Positions 25,326 to 34,026 of a DNA stretch of 35,640 nucleotides are shown one piece after another. How positions within the stretch are numbered: position 1 is the stretch's first letter; each line of letters opens with the position of its first letter. This DNA is from Desulfuromonadaceae bacterium (GTDB lineage Bacteria > Desulfobacterota > Desulfuromonadia > Geobacterales > Pseudopelobacteraceae). The notes beneath the pieces were generated by a model, which saw nothing but the letters and a program-made list of their open reading frames with translations, did not search any database and had not been told where the DNA came from. Where the stretch lies: contig JAQUIG010000028.1 in NCBI GenBank assembly GCA_028683435.1, positions 1-35,640 of the forward strand. The letters run 5' to 3'. A program made the translations under genes and the position numbers.

Positions 25326-27143
25326 ATGGCATTTAAAATTGTTTCACCTGGTGAAAATGACAAGCAATTCAGCTGCTGGCGTGGCATTATTGCTCCTGCA
25401 ATTGGAACATTGCGGCAAATGGCCGGAACAACTGAAGACGAATTTTTGCAGATTGGTTCCCGGCTGCACTCTTTTTATCAGCGCTCGGCTGACATCTCCG
25501 CAATGGCCAATCATTTGGTGTCGGTGGTTTCCGGTGAGAGTGTCGTCACGTTGACCTCCCGGCTGCAGCAGATGATGGCGGATATGGAGGCATATCTGGG
25601 CAATGCCCGGAGTCGCAGCAGCCAGAGCTGCAGCACGCTGGAACAGGTGCAGAACCTGTTGGATAAACTTTCGGAGCCGCTGGAAGGGTTCCATAAAATG
25701 AACAAGACATTGCGCATGCTCAGTATCTCTACCAAAATTGAAAGCTCTCGTCTGGGCGAGCTGGGCAGCGGCTTTGTCAATCTTGCCATGGATGTCGAAA
25801 AACTGTCCCATCAGGTAAATGAAAAATCTGCCGCTATTCTGGCTCATCGCCAACTGCTGGCGACTTTGATAACTGATAATCTTGCCCTTGTTCGTGCAAC
25901 AGAAGCCAAACAGGATGTCAATGTGTCTGCGACTCTTAAAGACACTTCTGCAAATCTCATGGAGCTTGTCGCCGTCAATGAACGCTGTATGATGTTCGGC
26001 CGCACGGTTTCAATTATATCGGCCGAGGTTACAGACAGCATCAGTGAAGTCGTCTCTTCCATGCAGATGCATGATATGACTCGCCAGCAACTTGAACATG
26101 TCGTCGAAGCGCTGGAGCGCCTGATTGGAGAACTGGCCGAATCAAAAGCAGCTGCTGCCGATGATCATACTCTGCGCAGGACTATTGTAGAAGCCGGCGA
26201 TGTATGCGAACTCCAGGAGGCTCAGCTCCATTTCGCTGCGGGTGAGTTGTATACGGCCGTCTGTATTATTCTGGACAATCTGAGAGAGGTCGCCAGGAAA
26301 CAATCTTTAATCGCGCAGGAAACAATAACGGTTACCGGTGCTGATTCAGACGGTTCTTCGTTTATAGATGTCATGAGTCAGGGAATGACGGCTGTAACCG
26401 CAGTTCTGACGTCATGTGCCAAGGCTGACAACGACATGTCTGCTACCATGAAAAAGGTTGGGCAAACTATTGATGAAATAGCGGCATTTGTCTTCGACAT
26501 AGAGGCTATCGGTTCCGAGATTGATCTGATCGCCCTGAATTCCCAGATAAAGGCAGCGCTCACCGGTACGGATGGGGCTGCCCTTGGGGTGCTGGCCGAA
26601 GCTATCAAACGCCTTTCGGATGAGGCGGTGCGGCAGACCGATGCGGTTGCCGGTATCCTGACCGGAATACATGCGGTTACGGAGCACCTGATCGCAGACA
26701 GTGAAAATGAAAATGATCAGTCCGGCACCTGTATTATTTCGATGCAGGACGAGTTGGCGGTAATCCTGAGCAGTCTGGCAGAAATGGATACGGAGATGCG
26801 TTCAGTCCTGTCCGCTCTTAACGAACGGGTACTCACTCTGACCCAGGATGTGGAACAAACGACTTCCGGCGTTGACGTCCATGAACGAACCAAAGCCATG
26901 GCTGATGGCGTCCTTGCGTCTCTTGAACTTATTGTTGCCCAGTCGCGTCAGATTGAACCGGCCAGCAGCGAGTTCAAGGAAAACCTGCGGCATATGGAAG
27001 AACATTACACGATGGAGAGTGAGCGGCATATTCACGAAGCGCTTGCCCGCAAACGGAGCGGCCTGAGTGCCGTCAGCATCGAGAGCGTGGCGAAGGAAAA
27101 TTCGGATGATTCAGAATTTGGCGATAACGTAGATCTTTTTTAA
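25326..27143 (+). CDS. Soluble chemoreceptor-like protein with two degenerate signalling tips
   Basis: A 605-residue helical protein without membrane segments or signal peptide. Two parts resemble the hairpin tip of chemoreceptors (consensus [28 protein letters not shown]): MLSISTKIESSRLGELGSGF with VNLAMDVEKLS near residue 133-165, and LIALNSQIKAALTGTDGAAL with GVLAEAIKRLSDE near 400-435. Long heptad-rich stretches separate them. Neither tip keeps the full set of CheA/CheW contact residues. The C-terminus is acidic (EFGDNVDLF). It could be a cytoplasmic receptor, a decoy or a scaffold for CheW or CheA. Translation starts 9 bases after the receiver stop. Confidence 0.75.
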   Translation: MAFKIVSPGENDKQFSCWRGIIAPAIGTLRQMAGTTEDEFLQIGSRLHSFYQRSADISAMANHLVSVVSGESVVTLTSRLQQMMADMEAYLGNARSRSSQSCSTLEQVQNLLDKLSEPLEGFHKMNKTLRMLSISTKIESSRLGELGSGFVNLAMDVEKLSHQVNEKSAAILAHRQLLATLITDNLALVRATEAKQDVNVSATLKDTSANLMELVAVNERCMMFGRTVSIISAEVTDSISEVVSSMQMHDMTRQQLEHVVEALERLIGELAESKAAAADDHTLRRTIVEAGDVCELQEAQLHFAAGELYTAVCIILDNLREVARKQSLIAQETITVTGADSDGSSFIDVMSQGMTAVTAVLTSCAKADNDMSATMKKVGQTIDEIAAFVFDIEAIGSEIDLIALNSQIKAALTGTDGAALGVLAEAIKRLSDEAVRQTDAVAGILTGIHAVTEHLIADSENENDQSGTCIISMQDELAVILSSLAEMDTEMRSVLSALNERVLTLTQDVEQTTSGVDVHERTKAMADGVLASLELIVAQSRQIEPASSEFKENLRHMEEHYTMESERHIHEALARKRSGLSAVSIESVAKENSDDSEFGDNVDLF

Positions 27144-27160
27144 GGGTAAGGGAGCCTGCC

Positions 27161-27508
27161 ATGCTACTCAACAGTTCAGTCCGTGAAGACGGCGAAATCA
27201 TTATCACCAGCGGTGACCAGTTGACGATTGAAACCGCCGCCGAATTTTCGCGCATTGTTTGTGAAGCGCTGGAAGCGTCTAAAAATGTCGCGATCGAGTT
27301 TGAGCCGGCAGTTAAAATCGACATTACCGGGGTACAGGTTCTCTGTTCCGCCTGTAAGAGCGCCGCTCAGAGCGGTGCAACATTTGCATTTCATGGCGCA
27401 GCACCGCAAGGGCTGGCAGATATTACAGCAAGCAGCGGAGCCGAACGACGCGCCGTTTGCAAGCACAACAACAATTCTACATGTATCTGGTTTGGAGGAG
27501 CTAAGTAA
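27161..27508 (+). CDS. STAS-domain protein
   Basis: A 115-residue protein similar to anti-sigma-factor antagonist STAS domains, with the phosphorylation-loop segment KIDITGVQVLCSACKSA (residues 47-63), where Thr stands in the DxSG position that is usually phosphorylated Ser. STAS proteins are found in some chemosensory clusters, where their role is unclear. The gene follows AAGGGAGCC and its stop overlaps the cheY start by one base (TAATG). No partner anti-sigma kinase is recognisable nearby. Confidence 0.8.
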   Translation: MLLNSSVREDGEIIITSGDQLTIETAAEFSRIVCEALEASKNVAIEFEPAVKIDITGVQVLCSACKSAAQSGATFAFHGAAPQGLADITASSGAERRAVCKHNNNSTCIWFGGAK

Positions 27509-27873
27509 TGGCAAAGTTAATCATGACGGCTGACGATTCGGCCAGCGTCCGGCAGATGGTGGCATTTACCCTTAAACAGAACGGTTATGATGTTGTCGAG
27601 GCGGTTGATGGTCGGGACGCCCTCAACAAGCTGAATGCACAGAAGGTCGATATGCTCCTGACCGACCTGAATATGCCCAATATGGACGGCATCGGTCTCA
27701 TCAAGGGTGTCCGGGCCGGAACGCTGAATAAATTTATCCCGATTGTCATGCTGACAACCGAATCGAACGACACAAGAAAAGGCGAAGGTAAAGCCGCAGG
27801 CGCCACCGGCTGGATTGTCAAGCCGTTCAAACCGGAGCAGTTGATCGCAGTGATTAAAAAAGTACTTGGGTAG
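27508..27873 (+). CDS. cheY: Chemotaxis response regulator CheY
   Basis: A 121-residue single-domain receiver: Asp9-Asp10 (TADDSASVRQM), phospho-acceptor Asp53 in LLTDLNMPNMDG, Thr-Thr in VMLTTES, and Lys104 in IVKPFKPEQ. The SASVRQM start and length are typical of CheY proteins that receive phosphate from CheA. It is cotranslated with the STAS gene, and GGAGGAGCTA supplies a strong ribosome binding site. It is separated from cheA by a palindromic repeat. Confidence 0.93.
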   Translation: MAKLIMTADDSASVRQMVAFTLKQNGYDVVEAVDGRDALNKLNAQKVDMLLTDLNMPNMDGIGLIKGVRAGTLNKFIPIVMLTTESNDTRKGEGKAAGATGWIVKPFKPEQLIAVIKKVLG

Positions 27874-27896
27874 GATCTGTAAATAGTCAAAAAGCA

Positions 27897-28012
27897 TTAA
27901 CGCCAGGACGCGAAGGCGCAGGGACGCAAGGAAAGTCTAAAAATAAAGTTAAAACCACATAAAGATTTTGTTTCTCTTTGCACCCTTGCGCCCTGGCGTC
28001 TTTGCGCTAAGG
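27897..28012. repeat. Imperfect inverted repeat between cheY and cheA
   Basis: Arms at about 27897-27935 and 27973-28012 are imperfect reverse complements rich in GGCGCAAGG, ACGCCAGG and GCAAAGACGC words, with a 37-base AT-rich loop. GCGCAAAGACGC palindromes of this kind are dispersed intergenic repeats in Geobacter and other genera. It takes up most of the 182-base gap, the largest between genes of this operon, and could split it into two transcripts. Confidence 0.75.
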
Positions 28013-28055
28013 ACATTTCTGATTCCCGATGCCATGTACCCTGAGGTAAAAAATT

Positions 28056-30179
28056 ATGATGGAAGAAGCCATTGCAACGTATCGCGAAGAGGCCGGAGAA
28101 CTGCTGGCCGAGCTGGAAACATCCTTGCTCGATCTGGAAGAAACACCGGATGACAATGACCTGATCAATCGCGTCTTCAGGGCCATGCACACCATAAAGG
28201 GCTCAGGCGCCATGTTCGGTTTCGATGAGATCGCCTCCTTTACGCACGAGGTCGAAACTGTTTTCGACTTGGTGCGCAACGGCAAGATGACCGTCACCAA
28301 GCGACTGCTTGATCTGACCCTCAAATCGCGTGACCACATCTCGTATCTGCTCAGTTGTCCGCTGGGCGAAGCGGTCGATCGCAGCGATGGCGATGAAATC
28401 ATCACCGGCCTCCGGCAGTTGGTGCCGCAGATGGATTTGCCGCAAAAAGGCTCCAGCGAGATTCCTGCCATAAATCTTCCAGGTCTTTCCGAGGATGATC
28501 TGGCCAATGAAACTACCTGGCGCATCCGCTTTCGTCCCGCTCCCAACATCCTCATGTGCGGCACCAATCCGATCTCGTTGATCAACGAACTGCGTGCTCT
28601 CGGCACCGCCCATGTCGTTGCCCAATTCGACGAGATTCCGCAATTAAACGAGCTGGTGCCTGAAAACTGCTATATCTACTGGGATATCATCCTGACGACA
28701 ACCCGCGGAGAGGACGCCATCAGGGATGTCTTCATCTTTGTCGAGGATGACTGCGATATCAAGATCGAGTTGATCGACAGCAGCGGCCTGATTGACCGTG
28801 AGCAGGGCTACAAAAAGCTTGGGGACATCCTCGTCGAGCGCGGCGATCTCTCCCCGGTCGAGATGCAGAAGGTGCTGATGCTGCAGAAGCGCTTCGGCGA
28901 ACTGCTGGTAGAGCAGGGGGTCGTCTCGCCGGAAAAAGTGCAGTCGGCTCTGGTTGAACAGCAGCATGTCAAGGGGGTCCGCAAGGAGCGGAGTGAAGCC
29001 CCGCAGGTGGAGTCCGCCGCCAGTATCCGTGTCCCGGCCGAACGCCTTGATCAGCTGATCAACCTGGTCGGTGAGATGGTCACGGTGCAGGCGCACCTTT
29101 CACAGGTCTCCATGGCTGGAGGTGATGCGACCTTTATCGCCATATCAGAAGAGGTCGAGCGTCTCACCAATGAACTGCGCGATACCGCCCTCAATATCCG
29201 CATGCTCCCCATCGGCAGCACCTTCAGTAAATTCAAACGGTTGGTGCGTGATCTCTCTCAAGAACTCGGCAAGCAGATCGAGATGGAGACGTTCGGCGCT
29301 GAGACCGAACTGGACAAGACGGTCATCGAAAAGTTGAACGACCCGCTGGTACACATCATCCGCAACTGTATCGACCACGGCATTGAAATGCCTGAAGCGC
29401 GAAGGGCCACCGGCAAAGCATCACACGGCACCGTATATCTGGGAGCTGAACATTCCGGTGATTCGGTGCTGGTAACGATCCGCGATGACGGCGGCGGGCT
29501 TGACCGCGACCGAATTCGTGCCAAAGCTGTTGAAAGAGGCCTGCTCTCAGCAACTGCCGAAGTTTCCGACAAGGAAATCTATGCCCAGATCTTTGCCCCC
29601 GGGTTTTCGACCGCTGAAAAGGTGACCAGCGTTTCCGGACGCGGGGTCGGCATGGATGTCGTCAAACGCGGCATCGACAGCTTGCGCGGTTCGATCGGAG
29701 TTGACAGCATCCGTGGTGCAGGCACAACCATCACCCTCAAGATCCCGCTGACTCTGGCTATCATCGACAGCCTGTTGGTCAAGATCGGTAAAGACCACTT
29801 TGTGCTGCCGCTGGCGGCGGTCGAGGAGTGTGTCGAGCTGACCGCCGAGGATGTCAAAAATTCTCACGGCCGCAACCTGGCCAATGTACGCGGCGCAATC
29901 ATCCCGTATATTCCGCTCCGCGAACATTTTAGAATCACCGACCAGCGCCCTGAAATAGAGCAGATTGTGATTGCCGATATTCATGGCACCAAGGTCGGTT
30001 TCGTGGTCGATCATGTGGTGGGTGAACACCAGACGGTTATCAAGTCCCTCGGCAAGATGTACCGTGATGTGAAGGGTGTCTCCGGTGCAACAATCCTGGG
30101 TGACGGCACCGTGGCGCTGATTCTTGATATGGGGGTGCTGCTGCAGGCGGTGGAAAAGCTGGAAAAGGATATTATGTGA
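28056..30179 (+). CDS. cheA: Chemotaxis histidine kinase CheA
   Basis: A 707-residue kinase. P1/HPt (1-110) carries phospho-acceptor His45 in MHTIKGSGAMFGF. A P2-like domain follows (about 153-240). Residues 254-303 hold two near-repeats, KLGDILVERGDLSPVEMQKV and RFGELLVEQGVVSPEKVQSA, resembling the MshEN/GspE N-terminal motif. Then come the dimerisation region (from about 324, VPAERLDQLINLVGEMV), the ATPase domain (about 385-560; N-box IIRNCIDHGIE, G1 DDGGGLD, GRGVGMDVV), and the CheW-like C-terminal domain (about 565-700). Translation starts after GAGGTAAAAAATT; two consecutive ATGs are available. Its stop overlaps the cheR start. It phosphorylates CheY and CheB and possibly the other receivers encoded here. 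Confidence 0.96.
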   Translation: MMEEAIATYREEAGELLAELETSLLDLEETPDDNDLINRVFRAMHTIKGSGAMFGFDEIASFTHEVETVFDLVRNGKMTVTKRLLDLTLKSRDHISYLLSCPLGEAVDRSDGDEIITGLRQLVPQMDLPQKGSSEIPAINLPGLSEDDLANETTWRIRFRPAPNILMCGTNPISLINELRALGTAHVVAQFDEIPQLNELVPENCYIYWDIILTTTRGEDAIRDVFIFVEDDCDIKIELIDSSGLIDREQGYKKLGDILVERGDLSPVEMQKVLMLQKRFGELLVEQGVVSPEKVQSALVEQQHVKGVRKERSEAPQVESAASIRVPAERLDQLINLVGEMVTVQAHLSQVSMAGGDATFIAISEEVERLTNELRDTALNIRMLPIGSTFSKFKRLVRDLSQELGKQIEMETFGAETELDKTVIEKLNDPLVHIIRNCIDHGIEMPEARRATGKASHGTVYLGAEHSGDSVLVTIRDDGGGLDRDRIRAKAVERGLLSATAEVSDKEIYAQIFAPGFSTAEKVTSVSGRGVGMDVVKRGIDSLRGSIGVDSIRGAGTTITLKIPLTLAIIDSLLVKIGKDHFVLPLAAVEECVELTAEDVKNSHGRNLANVRGAIIPYIPLREHFRITDQRPEIEQIVIADIHGTKVGFVVDHVVGEHQTVIKSLGKMYRDVKGVSGATILGDGTVALILDMGVLLQAVEKLEKDIM

Positions 30180-31042
30180 CAAATTCTCGTAACGACCTGA
30201 GCCCCCGTCTGCCTGCTACCCTGTCTGATCGGGAATTCCAACGATTCAGTACATTTATTTACGATCATGCCGGCATCAAAATGCCCCCCGCGAAGAAAAC
30301 CATGCTTGAAGCGCGCCTGCAAAAGCGACTCAAAGCGAACTCCATCCATTCATTTGAAGAGTACGCTAATTACGTCTTCAGTCCGGAGGGACGTGCGGCT
30401 GAACTGATACACCTGATTGATGTCGTAACTACCAACAAGACCGATTTTTTTCGTGAACCGGGGCATTTCGACTTCATGGTGAAAACCGCAATTCCCAGTA
30501 TTCTCTCGTCACGTGAGAATCTCCGTCATGATCCCCTGCGTCTCTGGAGTGCCGGTTGTTCAACCGGTGAAGAGCCCTATACATTGGCGATGGTGCTGTC
30601 TGAGTATGCCATCGGCCGTCCCGATTTCCGGGCATTGATAACCGCCTCCGATATTTGCACACAGGTGTTGCAGACGGCCAAAACAGGCATCTATCCTGAA
30701 GAACGTACTGATCCTATCCCGCTGAATCTGAAGAAAAAATATCTCACACGCAGTCGTGAAAAATCCCGCTCTCTAGTGCGAATCGCTCCGCATGTCCGCT
30801 CTCTCGTCTCATTTCGACGCATCAACTTCATGGATGATAACCTCGGCATTGCCGAAAAGATGGACATTATCTTCTGCCGCAATGTGGTGATCTATTTTGA
30901 CAAACCGACCCAGCAGACTCTGATGCGTAAATTCTACAATCAACTGAAGCCGGGCGGCTATCTGTTTATCGGCCATTCAGAGACACTGAGCGGGCTTGAT
31001 GTTGATTTCAAGTCTGTTGCATCGACGGTGTACAGAAAGTAG
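30176..31042 (+). CDS. cheR: Chemoreceptor glutamate methyltransferase CheR
   Basis: A 288-residue full-length CheR. The N-terminal helical domain (about 15-75) is followed by TTNKTDFFREPGHFDF, the SAM-binding motif LWSAGCSTGEEPYTLAM, a DICTQVLQTAKTGIYP block and FCRNVVIYFDKPTQQ, ending in GYLFIGHSETLSG. All catalytic motifs are intact. It methylates receptor glutamates with SAM. The GTG start overlaps the cheA stop by four bases. The CheR-binding-like tail of the receptor at 18358 may be its docking site. Confidence 0.96.
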   Translation: MTNSRNDLSPRLPATLSDREFQRFSTFIYDHAGIKMPPAKKTMLEARLQKRLKANSIHSFEEYANYVFSPEGRAAELIHLIDVVTTNKTDFFREPGHFDFMVKTAIPSILSSRENLRHDPLRLWSAGCSTGEEPYTLAMVLSEYAIGRPDFRALITASDICTQVLQTAKTGIYPEERTDPIPLNLKKKYLTRSREKSRSLVRIAPHVRSLVSFRRINFMDDNLGIAEKMDIIFCRNVVIYFDKPTQQTLMRKFYNQLKPGGYLFIGHSETLSGLDVDFKSVASTVYRK

Positions 31043-31548
31043 TGAAGGCTTTTATCGCCTCACACAGAGTCAACATCTACCTTAAATCGGGCGAAGTCTT
31101 TGTTTCACGAAAGCCGGCACTTGTTTCAACCGTTCTTGGCTCGTGCGTGGCGGTAACCATGTTCTCCGTTTCCTGTGGGTTCGGCGCCATCTGCCACGCC
31201 ATGCTGACGGAGAATACCGGGCGGGAAAACGATCTTCGTTATGATACCGCACTGTGGCATCTCTATCGATGTCTTGTCGCGCACGGCGTCGGGAATGATC
31301 TGGTGGTAAAGCTGTTCGGCGGCGCTCGGGTTCTTGATGTTGGCGACAGCAGTTCGTCAAACCTCACGATCGGTGAGCAGAATGTCGCAAAAGCCGATGA
31401 AGTGTTAGGGGCTCTTGGGCTTACGATCACCGCTCGTGACACCGGCGGTATGCACGGTCGCAAGCTTTTTTGTGCACGCGTAGCGGGGATGTCTACCTGC
31501 GGCGGATACGAGGTGGAAAAAACTATGAATGAGGATGCAGCTATATGA
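31042..31548 (+). CDS. cheD: Chemoreceptor glutamine deamidase CheD (first copy)
   Basis: A 168-residue CheD, which deamidates receptor glutamines. Catalytic Cys35 lies in [10 protein letters not shown] and His52 in [10 protein letters not shown], with Ser29/Thr30 available as the third residue. [10 protein letters not shown] and [13 protein letters not shown] complete the family pattern. The GTG start shares a base with the cheR stop (TAGTG), and its end overlaps cheB by four bases. A second, differently diverged copy occurs at 33535. Confidence 0.94.
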   Translation: MKAFIASHRVNIYLKSGEVFVSRKPALVSTVLGSCVAVTMFSVSCGFGAICHAMLTENTGRENDLRYDTALWHLYRCLVAHGVGNDLVVKLFGGARVLDVGDSSSSNLTIGEQNVAKADEVLGALGLTITARDTGGMHGRKLFCARVAGMSTCGGYEVEKTMNEDAAI

Positions 31549-32615
31549 ATAAAATCAAGGTACTTATAATCGATGATTCCGCCTTGGTACGTCAGACGTT
31601 GTGCGACATTCTCAATTCTGATCCGGAAATAGAGGTGATCGGCAGCGCTGCGGATCCGATCATAGCTGCAGAACGGATGCGAACGGTTATTCCGGATGTA
31701 ATCACGCTGGACGTCGAGATGCCGCGCATGGACGGCCTGACTTTTCTGCAGAAGCTGATGAGTCAGCATCCGATCCCGGTGGTCATGTGTTCCAGTCTGG
31801 CCGAGAGTGGCAGCGAGACGGCGCTCAAAGCACTGGAATACGGCGCGGTAGATATCATCACCAAGCCAAAGATGGGGACGAAGCAATTTATCGAAGAATC
31901 AAAAACGCGCATTTGTGATGCGGTCAAGGGCGCTGCGGCAGCCCGTCTGGAACCACTGCGGGCGATGCGTACCATGAAGGAGGTATCGCCCAAGTACTCT
32001 GCGGACGTCATTATGGAAAAGCCGAACACCAAGGCGATGATACAGACAACCGAAAAGGTGGTTGTGGTGGGGGCTTCCACCGGTGGAACCGAAGCACTGA
32101 GGGTTTTCCTGGAGGCGCTTCCCGCAGACACCCCCGGCATCGTCATCGTTCAGCATATGCCGGAGAACTTTACCGCCGCCTTTGCCAAGCGACTTGACTC
32201 CATCTGTCGTGTAACGGTCAAGGAGGCCCAGGATAATGATACCGTGGTGCGGGGGAGAGCCCTCATCGCCCCGGGCAATCATCACGCGCTGCTCAAGCGG
32301 AGCGGTGCCCGCTATTATGTCGAGATTAAGGATGGACCACTCGTGTCGCGTCATCGGCCATCGGTGGATGTCCTGTTCCGCTCGGCCGCCCGCTATGCCG
32401 GTAAAAATGCCGTCGGCGTCATCATGACCGGCATGGGAGATGACGGTGCGCACGGCATGAAAGAGATGCACGACTCCGGCGCCGTCACCATTGCCCAGGA
32501 CGAAGCGACCTGCGTGGTGTACGGCATGCCGCACGAAGCGGTCAAGCTGGGTGGTGTCAACAAGATCATGCCGCTGCAGAATATTGCGGGTGAAGTGCTG
32601 CGGCTCTGTAGCTGA
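31545..32615 (+). CDS. cheB: Chemotaxis protein-glutamate methylesterase CheB
   Basis: A 356-residue response regulator-esterase. The receiver has Asp10-Asp11, phospho-acceptor Asp56 and the ITKPK lysine. A linker (about 115-170) precedes the esterase domain, with catalytic Ser178 in [11 protein letters not shown], His204 in VQHMPENFT and Asp300 in [10 protein letters not shown]. It removes receptor methyl groups when phosphorylated by CheA. The start overlaps cheD by four bases, so the cheA-cheR-cheD-cheB block is translationally coupled. Confidence 0.97.
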   Translation: MNKIKVLIIDDSALVRQTLCDILNSDPEIEVIGSAADPIIAAERMRTVIPDVITLDVEMPRMDGLTFLQKLMSQHPIPVVMCSSLAESGSETALKALEYGAVDIITKPKMGTKQFIEESKTRICDAVKGAAAARLEPLRAMRTMKEVSPKYSADVIMEKPNTKAMIQTTEKVVVVGASTGGTEALRVFLEALPADTPGIVIVQHMPENFTAAFAKRLDSICRVTVKEAQDNDTVVRGRALIAPGNHHALLKRSGARYYVEIKDGPLVSRHRPSVDVLFRSAARYAGKNAVGVIMTGMGDDGAHGMKEMHDSGAVTIAQDEATCVVYGMPHEAVKLGGVNKIMPLQNIAGEVLRLCS

Positions 32616-32638
32616 TCAGTAAAAAAGGAGGATCGCAG

Positions 32639-33529
32639 ATGAATATAACCGATGAAGAGCTGATTGAGGAGCTGTTAAATCGATTCGCCAAAAGCCGCAA
32701 GGCTTTTTCTGATTTGAGCGTGGTCAACCGCAAGTTGCTGGAAATGAACGAACTGCTGGAGCGCTCTGAATCGCTCAAAAGTAATTTCCTCTCGAATATT
32801 CGCAATGAAATCAACAACCCGCTCAACGTCATTATCGGTCTGGCCGGCCAGTTGGCAATAGTCGGTGCTGGAAATGAAGATATTTCCTCACTATCTTCAT
32901 TGATCGGTGCGGAAGCCACTCACCTTGATTTTCAGCTGCGCAATATATTCATTGCGGCAGAGCTTGAGGCGGGAGAGGTCAATCCCCGCTGCGTAAAGGT
33001 TCATATCGCAACATCCTTGCGTGATCTGGTAGATTCTTTCCGGCATACGGCGGCAAAGAAAAATGTAGCGCTCCGGCTGATCCTGCCGGAATATGAAGAT
33101 GGCTCTCTTGCTGTCCTTGATGTTGAAAAATTCCAGATCATCATCTCCAATCTACTGTCAAATGCGATTGAGTACAGCACCGATGGCGGTGCCGTAGAGG
33201 TCTCATTCTCAGTTGGCGGTGATGGCTGCCTGCACGTTTTCGTTCAGGATCATGGTGTCGGTATCGCTTCGGATGACCAGCTGCGCATATTCGACCGCTT
33301 TGTCCAGCTGGAAACAGGAACGACCCGCTCTCATCTTGGTCAGGGTTTGGGCCTAAGCATCACAAAATCGCTTGTGGATCTTATGCAGGGGAGCATAGAG
33401 TTGAATAGTTCGCTTGGAGAAGGGACACTCTTTACGGTAATACTACCGCCATGTTCAATTTTAGACGATGAAGACTCGTTTTCTGAAGCGGGCAACCTGT
33501 TCATCTTTGACGATATGAGTGAGGCATAA
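32639..33529 (+). CDS. Histidine kinase-like protein with Asn replacing the phospho-acceptor His
   Basis: A 296-residue cytoplasmic protein with a short N-terminal coiled coil, a DHp-like helix pair and an ATPase domain. The H-box, usually FLSNMSHEIRTPL, reads FLSNIRNEINNPL with Asn56 at the phosphorylated position. The ATPase domain looks complete: N-box ISNLLSNAIEYS, G1 DHGVGIAS, and G2 GQGLGLSITKS. It may bind ATP but should not autophosphorylate in the usual way; it could act on another protein's histidine or as an ATP-dependent switch. AAGGAGG lies ten bases before the ATG. It is embedded between cheB and a second cheD. The C-terminal tail is acidic. Confidence 0.85.
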   Translation: MNITDEELIEELLNRFAKSRKAFSDLSVVNRKLLEMNELLERSESLKSNFLSNIRNEINNPLNVIIGLAGQLAIVGAGNEDISSLSSLIGAEATHLDFQLRNIFIAAELEAGEVNPRCVKVHIATSLRDLVDSFRHTAAKKNVALRLILPEYEDGSLAVLDVEKFQIIISNLLSNAIEYSTDGGAVEVSFSVGGDGCLHVFVQDHGVGIASDDQLRIFDRFVQLETGTTRSHLGQGLGLSITKSLVDLMQGSIELNSSLGEGTLFTVILPPCSILDDEDSFSEAGNLFIFDDMSEA

Positions 33530-33534
33530 AGTGC

Positions 33535-34020
33535 GTGGATAGTGGAAAGATGATTAACAGACATTTTCTTTTTCCGGGTACCATCTTTGCGGATCCCCTT
33601 GAATATCTGATCAGCACGGTGCTTGGCTCGTGCGTTGCTGTTTGTCTGTGGGATCACGTCCTCCGCAGGGGCGGGATGAACCATATGATGCTGCCGCTTT
33701 GGAACGGTGAAGGTTTGGCCACTCCGAAATACGGCAACATCGCCATGGAAAAGCTGCTGAGCAAGGTGCTGTCGATCGGCTGTCGTCGTGAACATCTGGT
33801 TGCCAAGGTCTTTGGGGGAGCCAATGTATCCGGGACCGGACTTGAAGTTTTCATGATCGGCGACCGCAATATCACTCTGGCAATGGGGATGCTGGAAAAG
33901 TTCAGGATTGCAGTTGTCGCCAAAGATGTCGGTGGGCGGGACGGCAGAAAGATAGTCATGAACAGCGAAAGCGGCGTGGTTATGGTCGGTAAAGGAAGAA
34001 AAGCAGTATCCGGTGATTAG
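33535..34020 (+). CDS. CheD family protein (second copy)
   Basis: A 161-residue CheD with catalytic Cys33 in [12 protein letters not shown] and His50 in GMNHMMLPLW, VAKVFGGANVSG and AKDVGGRDGRKIV, so deamidase residues are retained. It is only distantly similar to the CheD at 31042 outside the motifs and has the more usual NHxMLP form. The GTG start gives a 5-base gap from the kinase-like gene; an ATG five codons later (33550) is also possible. Two CheDs in one operon suggest different targets, for example the membrane receptor and the soluble receptor-like protein. Confidence 0.9.
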   Translation: MDSGKMINRHFLFPGTIFADPLEYLISTVLGSCVAVCLWDHVLRRGGMNHMMLPLWNGEGLATPKYGNIAMEKLLSKVLSIGCRREHLVAKVFGGANVSGTGLEVFMIGDRNITLAMGMLEKFRIAVVAKDVGGRDGRKIVMNSESGVVMVGKGRKAVSGD

Positions 34021-34026
34021 TCAATT

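Noticed and set aside
29547..30182. A 211-codon minus-strand frame opposite the end of cheA
   Set aside because: Antisense to a conserved CheW-like domain; its residues show no protein family pattern.
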